From a virus, in the IMG/VR virus record IMGVR_UViG_3300042557_001453, positions 1 to 48,623 of that record: 48,623 nt of DNA. The stretch is one strand, 5' to 3'. The notes under the pieces are model-generated. The model was not told the origin of the DNA, did not search any database, and saw only the letters and a list, made by a program, of their open reading frames with translations. The stretch's first letter is position 1. Every line of letters begins with the position of its first letter. Below are positions 1 to 8,800 of this stretch, piece by piece. Position numbers and translations under genes: made by a program.

Positions 1-51
1 GAAAACAAAGAGAAACACAATCAAATTAACAAAATAAGTAAATTTATAAAA

Positions 52-999
52 ATGGAAAAAATACTAGTAGAAAATCCTGGTCGGTTCGTCATCTTCCCTA
101 TCGAACACAATGATATATGGGAATTTTACAAACAACACCAAGCGGCGTTTTGGACGGCAGAAGAGGTGGATTTAACTAATGACATCAGAGATTGGGAAAA
201 TTTAACTGATAACGAAAAATACTTTATCAAAAACGTATTGTCATTTTTCGCAGCTTCTGACGGCATTGTAAACGAAAACTTGGCGGAAAATTTCTACCGA
301 GAAGTACAATACCCTGAGGCTAAATTCTTTTACGGATTCCAATTGGCGATGGAGAACATTCATTCATTAATGTATTCGTTGTTGATCGATACATACATTA
401 ATAACCCAAAGGAAAAAGATGAATGTTTTAACGCAATTGATAGACTACCCGCAGTTCAGAAAAAAGCTAAATGGGCTTTGGAATGGATTGAAAAGGCATC
501 ATTCGCAGAACGATTAGTTGCATTTGCTGCTGTTGAAGGTATCTTTTTCTCAGGTTCATTCTGTTCTATTTTCTGGATGAAATCAAGAGGGATTATGCAA
601 GGTTTGTGTAATGCTAACTCATTGATCTTTAAAGATGAAAATTTACATTGTGACTTTGCAATTCACTTATTAAACAATCATTTAGAGGATAAACCTTCTG
701 AAAAAAGAATTAAAGAGATTTTACTTTCGGCTTTAGAAATTGAAAAAGAATTCATCACAGAATCACTTCCAGTTTCTTTGATCGGAATGAACTCAAACTT
801 AATGAAACAATATCTTGAATTTGTAGTTGACGGACTACTTGTTAAGATGGGATGTAGTAAAGAGTTCAATGTAGAACAACCGTTTAAGTTTATGGAGCAA
901 ATCGCTGTTGAAACTAAAGGTAATTTCTTTGAATCACGTACTATGGAGTATCAGAAAGCAAAACTGAATGAAACAATAACATTTACAGACGACTTTTAA
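52..999 (+). CDS. nrdB: Ribonucleotide reductase class I, small (radical) subunit
   Basis: The 315-residue protein is the R2 subunit that holds the di-iron centre and tyrosyl radical used by NrdA to make deoxynucleotides. All expected ligands are visible: D70 in [11 protein letters not shown]101 and H104 in MENIH, radical tyrosine Y108, E162 in [10 protein letters not shown], and E196 and H199 in KDENLHCD. The C-terminus ends FTDDF, like the tail by which R2 docks on R1. The sequence reads much closer to eukaryotic and Bacteroidota R2 than to E. coli NrdB. The start is the first ATG after an A-rich leader. The large subunit follows after 10 bases, so the two are surely cotranscribed. Length is a little short of the cellular proteins because the N-terminal extension is missing. 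Confidence 0.97.
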   Translation: MEKILVENPGRFVIFPIEHNDIWEFYKQHQAAFWTAEEVDLTNDIRDWENLTDNEKYFIKNVLSFFAASDGIVNENLAENFYREVQYPEAKFFYGFQLAMENIHSLMYSLLIDTYINNPKEKDECFNAIDRLPAVQKKAKWALEWIEKASFAERLVAFAAVEGIFFSGSFCSIFWMKSRGIMQGLCNANSLIFKDENLHCDFAIHLLNNHLEDKPSEKRIKEILLSALEIEKEFITESLPVSLIGMNSNLMKQYLEFVVDGLLVKMGCSKEFNVEQPFKFMEQIAVETKGNFFESRTMEYQKAKLNETITFTDDF

Positions 1000-1009
1000 T
1001 TTTTGGAAT

Positions 1010-3439
1010 ATGTCATTAAAAATAAATAAACGAGGAGGAGAAAGTGTATCATTTAATCCTCAAAAAATTTACAACAGAGTTAAGAGAGCCTCTAAAGGTT
1101 TGAATGTTAACTCTGACGAAATTTTCATTAAAGTGATCACTTCTGTACCAACAGAGGGTGAGGTAACCACAAAAGAACTTGATAAATTAGTTTATGAGAT
1201 TGCGGCTTCGTATACAGGTAGTCACCACGATTACTCAAGATTGGCTGCGAGTGTTGCAATTTCCTCATACCATAAAGAAACTAATGAAAGTTTTTCACAA
1301 ACAATGATGCAACTTTACGAAGATGGAATCATTAATGAAAAATTAATTGAAACCATTAAAGAATACGGTGAAGATACTATTGACGCGGCTATTAATCATG
1401 AAAATGATTATAACTTCGATTACTTTGCTTGGAGATCATTACAAGAAATGTATTTGTTGAAAAGACCAAATGGTAAAGTAGTTGAAAGACCACAACATAT
1501 GTATATGAGAGTTGCTCTTTGGGTTACTACCAATATGGCAGACGCATTTGAGTACTACAAATCATTATCAAATCAACTGATTTCAAAGGCAACACCAATC
1601 ATGATCAATGCAGGAACAAAAGTTCCACAATTGGCATCATGTGTACTTCACTATAACAACTCCGACTCAAGAAAAGGTTTATTAGACACATTAACCGATA
1701 TCTCAACTTTCTCTTCTGATGCTGCTGGTATTGGATTATCTATGTCTAACATTAGAAGTAAAGAAAGTAGAATCTCAAGTTCAGGTGGTTATGCTGGTGG
1801 TCTTTTGAAATACTTAAAAATTGTTAACGAATCACTAAGATTCTTTAACCAACAAGGTCGTAGACCTGGTAGTGCTGCTATCTATCTTGAACCTTGGCAT
1901 AAAGACATCTTTGATCTTTTAGATATTAAAAAGAACACAGGTGCCGAAGAACTAAGAGCTCGTGACTTATTTACAGCACTTTGGATTCCTGATAATTTTA
2001 TGAAGGCGGTTAGAAACAACGGTAGTTGGTATTTGTTCTGTCCTAATGATATCACTAAGGCCGGTTTAAAACCACTACAAGAATGTTTTGGTGACGAATA
2101 CGAAGAGGTTTACAATAAGGCTGTTTCTATGGGATTAGGTAAAAAAGTAAAAGCCCAAGACATTTGGAGTAAAGTTGTTGAATCTCAAATTGAAACGGGT
2201 GTTCCTTACTTATGTTCTAAAGATAACGCAAATAGAAAAACTAACCACCAAAATATTGGGGTGATTAAACAATCTAACTTGTGTAATGAGATCTATCAAT
2301 ATACTGATGAAGAGACTACAGCAATATGTACATTATCATCTATGGTATTGAAAAACTTTATTCAGGGAGGTAAATTTAATTTTGAACTTTTATTTAATGA
2401 GGTTAGAAAAGTTGTTAGGTCACTTAATAAAGTTGTTGATATTAATAACTACTCAACTGAAAAAGGTAGAAAAGGTGGTTTAGCTCAAAGAGCAATTGCG
2501 ATTGGTACCCAAGGTTTGGCTGATGTATTTTATTTAATGGATTATATCTTCACATCTGAAGAAGCTAAAAAATTAAATAAGGATATTTTTGAAACAATCT
2601 ATTATGCGGCGATCTACGAAAGTAATCAGTTGTGTATGAATGGTAAATACGAAGCTTACTCATTCTTCAATGGATCACCAATGTCTCAAGGAATATTCCA
2701 ATTTGATATGTGGGGATTAGACGAAACCCAACTTTCAGGAATGTGGGATTGGAACAAACTTAAAAATAGTGTTTCACAATATGGTGTATGTAATTCATTA
2801 TTTACAGCACAAATGCCTGTGGCATCTTCAGCTAAGATTACAGGATCATATGAAATGACAGAACCAGCTCACTCGGCTATTTTTAACAGAAGAGTTGTTG
2901 GTGGGGAAATCATGATTGTTAACAAATACTTAATTAATGATTTTGAAAAGATTGGAATTTGGTGCGAAGATTTGAAAAATGAAATTATTATAAATGAAGG
3001 ATCAATCCAAAATATTAATTTCAATAACTATTTGGATAGTGAAGATAAAAATTACAATAAGAAAGTTAAAAGAATTGAGCATTTAATTCCTAAATATAAA
3101 ACTATTTGGGAGATCTCACAAAGAGAACTTATTGATATGGCGGCAGATAGAGCACCATTTATTGATCAATCACAATCAATGAATATCTATATGGCGAACC
3201 CAACTTTATCTAAAATTACATCATCACATTTCCACTCTTGGGAAAAAGGTTTAAAAACTCTTTGTTATTATGTAAGAACCAAGGCAATCTCAACAGGAGC
3301 AAAACATTTAGCGTTAGATATGTCAAAACGTGAAAAACCTAAAGTAACTCCTGAACCACTAAAAGTTGACTACTCTAACTTGAATTTACCACCAAGACCT
3401 GAGAATTCTGATTTTGAATGTTTTGGATGTTCATCCTAA
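1010..3439 (+). CDS. nrdA: Ribonucleotide reductase class I, large (catalytic) subunit
   Basis: This 809-residue R1 subunit reduces ribonucleotides to deoxyribonucleotides with NrdB. An ATP-cone lies in roughly residues 1-90 (VSFNPQKIYNRV), so dATP feedback control is possible. Catalytic residues are visible: C211 (QLASCVLHY), the N423-x-C425-x-E427 triad in NLCNEI, and the partner cysteine C440 in ICTLSS. The barrel motif RPGSAAIYLEPWH is intact. The tail ends ECFGCSS, and the C804/C807 pair would re-reduce the active site through a thioredoxin or glutaredoxin, neither of which is encoded in this window. As with NrdB, the sequence resembles eukaryotic and Bacteroidota enzymes. A strong hairpin terminator follows at once. 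Confidence 0.97.
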   Translation: MSLKINKRGGESVSFNPQKIYNRVKRASKGLNVNSDEIFIKVITSVPTEGEVTTKELDKLVYEIAASYTGSHHDYSRLAASVAISSYHKETNESFSQTMMQLYEDGIINEKLIETIKEYGEDTIDAAINHENDYNFDYFAWRSLQEMYLLKRPNGKVVERPQHMYMRVALWVTTNMADAFEYYKSLSNQLISKATPIMINAGTKVPQLASCVLHYNNSDSRKGLLDTLTDISTFSSDAAGIGLSMSNIRSKESRISSSGGYAGGLLKYLKIVNESLRFFNQQGRRPGSAAIYLEPWHKDIFDLLDIKKNTGAEELRARDLFTALWIPDNFMKAVRNNGSWYLFCPNDITKAGLKPLQECFGDEYEEVYNKAVSMGLGKKVKAQDIWSKVVESQIETGVPYLCSKDNANRKTNHQNIGVIKQSNLCNEIYQYTDEETTAICTLSSMVLKNFIQGGKFNFELLFNEVRKVVRSLNKVVDINNYSTEKGRKGGLAQRAIAIGTQGLADVFYLMDYIFTSEEAKKLNKDIFETIYYAAIYESNQLCMNGKYEAYSFFNGSPMSQGIFQFDMWGLDETQLSGMWDWNKLKNSVSQYGVCNSLFTAQMPVASSAKITGSYEMTEPAHSAIFNRRVVGGEIMIVNKYLINDFEKIGIWCEDLKNEIIINEGSIQNINFNNYLDSEDKNYNKKVKRIEHLIPKYKTIWEISQRELIDMAADRAPFIDQSQSMNIYMANPTLSKITSSHFHSWEKGLKTLCYYVRTKAISTGAKHLALDMSKREKPKVTPEPLKVDYSNLNLPPRPENSDFECFGCSS

Positions 3440-3446
3440 AATTAAG

Positions 3447-3475
3447 AATCACTACTTCGGTAGTGATTTTTTTTT
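3447..3475 (+). terminator. Rho-independent terminator after nrdA
   Basis: A perfect 9-bp stem (AATCACTAC / GTAGTGATT) is closed over a TTCG loop, the very stable C(UUCG)G tetraloop, and runs into nine T residues. It separates the reductase operon from the tail gene cluster. Confidence 0.93.
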
Positions 3476-3496
3476 ACTTAAAAATTCTATAACTTA

Positions 3497-3504
3497 TATT
3501 TATA
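3497..3504 (+). promoter_or_regulatory. TATTTATA motif upstream of gp25-like gene
   Basis: TATTTATA lies 6 bases before the ATG of the first baseplate gene and just after the nrdA terminator. The same motif precedes many other cluster-leading genes in this window (see findings), so it is a candidate phage promoter element. Function is inferred. Confidence 0.4.
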
Positions 3505-3510
3505 TGTGAT

Positions 3511-3969
3511 ATGGCAAATGGTATTACATACGGTATAGGGTTTCCCTTCGTTGATTCTTTTACTGGTAGATATTTGGATGTTACCGAATCTACTGAAGCT
3601 GAAATTAGAAGTAATCTAGTTCACTTACTTTTAACAAGAAGGGGTAGTAGATATTTTTTACCTGATTTTGGAACAAGATTATATGAATATATATTCGAAC
3701 CACTTGATGGTCCCACGTTTTCAGATATTGAGGCGGAGATAAGGGACACTATTAGAACATTTATGCCAAACTTACAAGTCACGAATATTGTTGTTGAACC
3801 GGCATCTGCAGGACTTGAAGATAAAGGTTTCACTGTAAATGAATACGGTGAACGAGAATTTAAAGTTACAAACATTGCCAATTTAGAACATACGGCAAGA
3901 ATCAAAATTGATTATAAAATCACTGATTCGGCATTCGAATCACAAGATTTTGTTATATTAAATATTTAA
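3511..3969 (+). CDS. Baseplate wedge protein, gp25/GPW-like
   Basis: The 152-residue protein matches the gp25-like family of contractile-tail baseplates (T4 gp25, P2 gpW, T6SS TssE). The family core is clear at about residues 32-60: a helix ending in LLLTRRGSR, followed by F-L-P-D-F-G-T-R-L and then YIFEPLD. In T4 this protein sits in the inner wedge and starts sheath assembly. It is followed 6 bases later by the gp6-like gene, the usual gp25-gp6 pairing of T4-like phages. It is the first gene of the long virion cluster. Confidence 0.92.
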   Translation: MANGITYGIGFPFVDSFTGRYLDVTESTEAEIRSNLVHLLLTRRGSRYFLPDFGTRLYEYIFEPLDGPTFSDIEAEIRDTIRTFMPNLQVTNIVVEPASAGLEDKGFTVNEYGEREFKVTNIANLEHTARIKIDYKITDSAFESQDFVILNI

Positions 3970-3975
3970 TGATAT

Positions 3976-5817
3976 ATGGCTGAAAAAAAGATATCCTATA
4001 CGGTCCGAGATTTTCAAGGAGTAAGATCTGAGTTAATAAATTTCACAAGAACTTACTATCCTGATTTAGTTCAGAACTTTAATGATGCTGGGATTTTTTC
4101 AGTAATGTTAGATCTTAACGCAGCGGTAACTGATAACTTAAATTATCAAATTGATAGAAGTATTCAAGAAACCGTATTACAATTTGCTCAGCAAAAGAAC
4201 TCAGTTTATAATATTGCAAGAACTTACGGTCTTAAAGTACCAGGTCAAAGACCATCAGTTGCTTTAGTTGATTTTTCAATAACAGTTCCTGCTTTTGGGG
4301 ATAGAGAAGATATAAGATATTGTGGTATCTTAAGAAGAGGATCTTTGGTTAATGGTGCAGGACAACCATTTGAGACTGTTTATGACATTGATTTTGCATC
4401 ACCAATTAATGCTGAAGGATCGCCAAACAGATTAAAAATACCAAACTTTGATTCAAGTGGTAAATTAATAAATTATACTATTGTTAAAAGGGAAGTTGTC
4501 GTAAACGGTGTTACAAAAGTTTTTAAAAGAACAATTACGGCTAATGACGTAAAACCATATTTAGAATTATTCCTTCCTGAAAAAAATATATTAGGAATAA
4601 CTAGCGTTTTATTAAAACCTGGAACACAATACTCTACAGTTCCGAACCCACAAGATTTTTTGAGTTTAGGGCCTGAAAGATGGTATGAAGTAGATGCTTT
4701 AGTTCAGGATAGAATTTTTGTTGAAGACCCAACTAAAGTTTCAGATCAACCTGGAATTAAAGTTGGAAGATACATCACAACCTCAAATAAATTTATTTCT
4801 GAATATACACCACAAGGTTTTTGTAAAATGACTTTTGGTGGTGGTAACATTTCAGCCGAAGAACAATTAAGAGAATTTGCTCGTGACGGTAAAGGATTTG
4901 ATTTAAGTAGATATACTAACAATTATGCAATGGGTGCGGCATTAACACCAAACACAACTTTATTCGTTCAATATAGAATAGGTGGTGGTTTGGCTAGTAA
5001 TGTTGGTCTTAATACGATCAATCAAATTGGTACAGTTTCATTTGCAGTTAATGGACCTTCTGATTCTGTCAATAGAAGTGTTATTAATAGTCTTCAGTGT
5101 AATAACGTAACCGCTGCGATTGGTGGGGCTAATTTACCAACAACAGAAGATGTTAGAAACATGGTTTCATTTAACTTTGCTGCTCAGTACAGAGCTGTAA
5201 CAGTTAATGACTACAATTCATTAATAAGAACAATGCCGTCTCAATATGGTGCACCGGCAAAAGTTGCGATTACTGAAGAAAATAATAAAATTAGAATTAA
5301 AATGTTATCATATGATACAAACGGTAGTTTATCTAATGTTGTATCAAATACTTTAAAACAAAACATTGCAAATTATTTATCTAACTTTAGAATGATCAAT
5401 GATTACATTTCTGTTGAAGCGGCAGAAACTATTGATTTAGCGGTCACTGTCGATGTGGTATTAGATAATAGTCAAAATCAAGGTGCAATCATTTCAAAAA
5501 CAATCGAAATCATTAGTAACTTCTTCAATCCATTGGTTATACAGTTAGGTCAAAACGTAAATATATCTGAACTTAGAAGATTAATACAAGCCGAAAATGG
5601 GATAGTTAGTATTTCTAATGTTTCTTTCTTTAACCAAGTAGGAGGTCAATATTCTTCAGCACAAACATCTATGCCTTATTCAGATCCTGTAACAAGACAA
5701 ATACAGCCTACGGCAGATACTTTGTTTGCAACTCCAACACAAATCTATCAAATTAGATTCCCAAGCAAAGACATTAATGTAAGAGTATTGAACTTGAAAT
5801 CCGTTAATTTCTCATAG
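3976..5817 (+). CDS. Baseplate wedge protein, gp6/baseplate J-like
   Basis: This 613-residue protein has the hallmarks of the baseplate J / T4 gp6 family. These are an N-terminal region (YTVRDFQGVRSELINF, then YYPDLVQNFNDAG) that anchors to the wedge, a central beta-rich part, and a C-terminal region with YRAVTVNDYNSLI and a repeated half-domain (ISELRRLIQAENGIVSI). In T4 two gp6 copies per wedge join neighbouring wedges in the inner ring. Length is close to T4 gp6 (about 660). It lies directly downstream of the gp25-like gene. Confidence 0.9.
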   Translation: MAEKKISYTVRDFQGVRSELINFTRTYYPDLVQNFNDAGIFSVMLDLNAAVTDNLNYQIDRSIQETVLQFAQQKNSVYNIARTYGLKVPGQRPSVALVDFSITVPAFGDREDIRYCGILRRGSLVNGAGQPFETVYDIDFASPINAEGSPNRLKIPNFDSSGKLINYTIVKREVVVNGVTKVFKRTITANDVKPYLELFLPEKNILGITSVLLKPGTQYSTVPNPQDFLSLGPERWYEVDALVQDRIFVEDPTKVSDQPGIKVGRYITTSNKFISEYTPQGFCKMTFGGGNISAEEQLREFARDGKGFDLSRYTNNYAMGAALTPNTTLFVQYRIGGGLASNVGLNTINQIGTVSFAVNGPSDSVNRSVINSLQCNNVTAAIGGANLPTTEDVRNMVSFNFAAQYRAVTVNDYNSLIRTMPSQYGAPAKVAITEENNKIRIKMLSYDTNGSLSNVVSNTLKQNIANYLSNFRMINDYISVEAAETIDLAVTVDVVLDNSQNQGAIISKTIEIISNFFNPLVIQLGQNVNISELRRLIQAENGIVSISNVSFFNQVGGQYSSAQTSMPYSDPVTRQIQPTADTLFATPTQIYQIRFPSKDINVRVLNLKSVNFS

Positions 5818-5841
5818 GGATTTATTTTTTTTCAAAAGGGA

Positions 5842-5862
5842 CTATTTTTCTATGAAAATAGG
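5842..5862 (+). other. Short A/T hairpin after the gp6-like gene
   Basis: CTATTTT and AAAATAG form a 7-bp stem with a 6-base loop. No T-run follows in the plus direction, so it is a poor terminator by itself. It could slow polymerase or mark a processing site between the wedge genes and the large structural gene. Confidence 0.25.
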
Positions 5863-5870
5863 AAATAAAC

Positions 5871-5877
5871 TATTTAT
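5871..5877 (+). promoter_or_regulatory. TATTTAT motif upstream of the 1863-residue protein gene
   Basis: CTATTTATGAAA lies 18 bases before the ATG, in the only sizeable gap (78 bases) of the early part of the virion cluster. It matches the motif found ahead of other cluster heads. Confidence 0.4.
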
Positions 5878-5895
5878 GAAAAAACGATTTTTTTA

Positions 5896-8800
5896 ATGCC
5901 AAAATCATACAGAATAAGAACCGAAGTTGGTGTTGACAAGTACATCAATGTAAATTTAGAACAAGATTGGGAGTCTTTAGAAGTACTCTCACTGAAAATA
6001 CTTGCGAATGATGTTTATACAAGAATGTGTGCCGACTACGGAGTTGTGGTTGGTAGAGTTTTTGTTAATAATGGTTTTGGTTTACCAAATGCTAGGGTTT
6101 CTGTTTTTATTCCTCTTGATGATGCAGATGAATTAAACCCTGTAATTTCAGAATTATATCCATATAAAACAATTACCGATACTAACGAAGATGGTTATAG
6201 ATATAACTTACTTCCTAAGTTACCATCATACAGAGGTCACCAATCTACAGGATCATTCCCAAATGTGTCTGATGTATTAATGGATGACTCATACATTGAA
6301 GTCTACGATAAGTATTATAGATTTACTGTTAAAACTAATGAGAGTGGTGACTTTATGATTTTTGGTGTTCCTGTTGGAAACCAAACTATTGTTATGGATG
6401 TTGATCTTTCCGATATTGGATGTTTTTCATTATCACCACAAGATTTAATTCAACAAGGATTAGCAACAGAGTCTCAAGTGAATGGATCCACATTCAAATC
6501 CTCAACGAATCTAAGAGAGTTACCACAAATTAAAAATTTAGTTTTTGACGTTGACGTATCTCCTTTTTGGGGAGATCCTGATTTATGTCAAGTTGCGATA
6601 ACACGAGTTGATTTTGATTTGACAAAATTAGCAAACATTAATATACAACCGACCTCAATTTTCATGGGGTCAATTATATCCACAACAGATGATGATGCAT
6701 TAAAAGTAAGTTGTAAACCAAAAAACAATACAGGAAATCTTTGTGAAATAGTTTCAGGACCTGGCGAAATTTTGGCAATTAGACACACAATCAATTCTGA
6801 CGATCAAGGATTACCAATACTTGAACAATATCAAATAGAAGAGGAAGGAAAAGTTATCGATCAAGATGGAACATACCTATTGAATGTTCCTATGAATTTG
6901 GATTACGTTTTTACAAATGAATTTGGTCAACAAGTATTATCTGACGACCCATCAAAAGGTATCCCAACAAAAGGTAGATATAGATTTAAATTTAAATGGC
7001 AAAACGAACAAGGTTTACAGGGTAGTTTCCAAAGAGCCAATTTTTTAGTTCCTAATGTTAAAGAATATGGATGGACAAATTATACTGTAGATCCATTAAC
7101 AAATAACACACCCTCAACATACCCTTATAATTTAGGTGTTGGTGTTGTCACAGGATCTACAGTTGTTTTTGGGACGGCACAAGGATTGGCAGACCCAACA
7201 ACAACCAATGTCCAATCTTATATAATATACATAAATGGACAACCATATACAGGAACTCTAAACGCTATTGAAATAACACCAGGAACACAACTTCAAATTG
7301 TTGCAAATCCTGTTGACCCATCTCAACCACAAGTTATAACATTTAAACAATACCCACAAGCTCTATTTGATCTTTACAGATCATATGCCTTTAGTACCGA
7401 TTGGGATGATTATGTTAACAAACAAGAAGCAATCAATTGTGAAGATACCTTTTACGAATTCCAATACAATAAAGTCTATACAACGGCAATGTTCCTTGAT
7501 AGATATAAAAACGGAATTGGAAGGGCAAAACATTTAGGTATAAAAGAAATTGACAACAGAACTTGTAAATCAACTGTTAACACTTTTCCAGTAAACGACA
7601 TCATAAGGAACTTTGACCCTATCTTTTTTATATTCAATGTACTTGTTAATATTTTAACATTCCCAATTTTGGTATTGTTATTTGTCGCCCACTTGATTGC
7701 GTTATTGTGGCCTGTATTGAAATACTTGTTATTATTCCTTGGACCATATATTGTATATCAGGGTGTTTCTGCGGGAATAGATTTAGTTTATTATATTACT
7801 AGTCTTGGTGATTTTGCACCATTAGGAGGACCGGTAATTTCAATTGGTACTATTTTACAAATTATTGCTCAAGGGTTTAAAGTTATAATTCAAGTCGCAG
7901 CTGGTTTGGCATTTACATATTTTTATACAAAATTTTTAATTGAAAATACTCAAAATGGTAGAATAGACAATTTCCCAAGAATTGGTCTACCTATGATTGC
8001 ATACCCTGATTGTACAAGTTGTGATTGTGATTGTGGGACCGCTAGTATGGATGATGATTTTGATGCAAATACTTTAGCACAAGAACAACAGGAAATTCAA
8101 AATAGTTTACAAGACCCTTCAAGCGGACTTGGGTTTGATGTAGTATTGACTCAAACAAATAGTGTAATTGCGCCTGTTAATTCTCCTGGATCATACGATG
8201 TTTCCCATCCTAATTTTGAAAACGATGATAATGGAGACGACCCATTCCAATGTGGAAGTACGGGCGGATTCAAAAGTTTTGAGTCATTATTAGGACAAAA
8301 CGATATTAGCACTGCGGTTGCTGTAAAGGCGGCCTTGGATTTCAAAAGAATAATTTCAGGTTATGATGTATTATCATCAACTGACCCAAATAAACTATAT
8401 AGTAACGAAAAATATTTGTTACATGCACCTCAACCGTTTTTATGGTCTGCAAACAAGCAAGGGGGTGGTATTGCAGACGAAAGATATTTTGCTTACCCAA
8501 CAACGGCAACTTTTCCACAACAATTAAATCAATTCAATACAAGAGACAAATATTTTTCAGGTGTAAACCAAATTAAAACAACTGTTAACCCGATTTCAGG
8601 GTCAACACCATTTTTTGATCAAGTTGTTGTTGTTTTGATGAATTCAGGAACCGCAGCATCAATTACACCTGGAGGTATTTGTTCTTTCCAAGATCCAAAC
8701 TATATGGATTCAGGTTCTCAGTTTAGAATGAGAAACCTTACGGGTGCAACACTGAATCAATTTGGTAACAATGCAATTACAGGTTTAACAACCACAGGTG

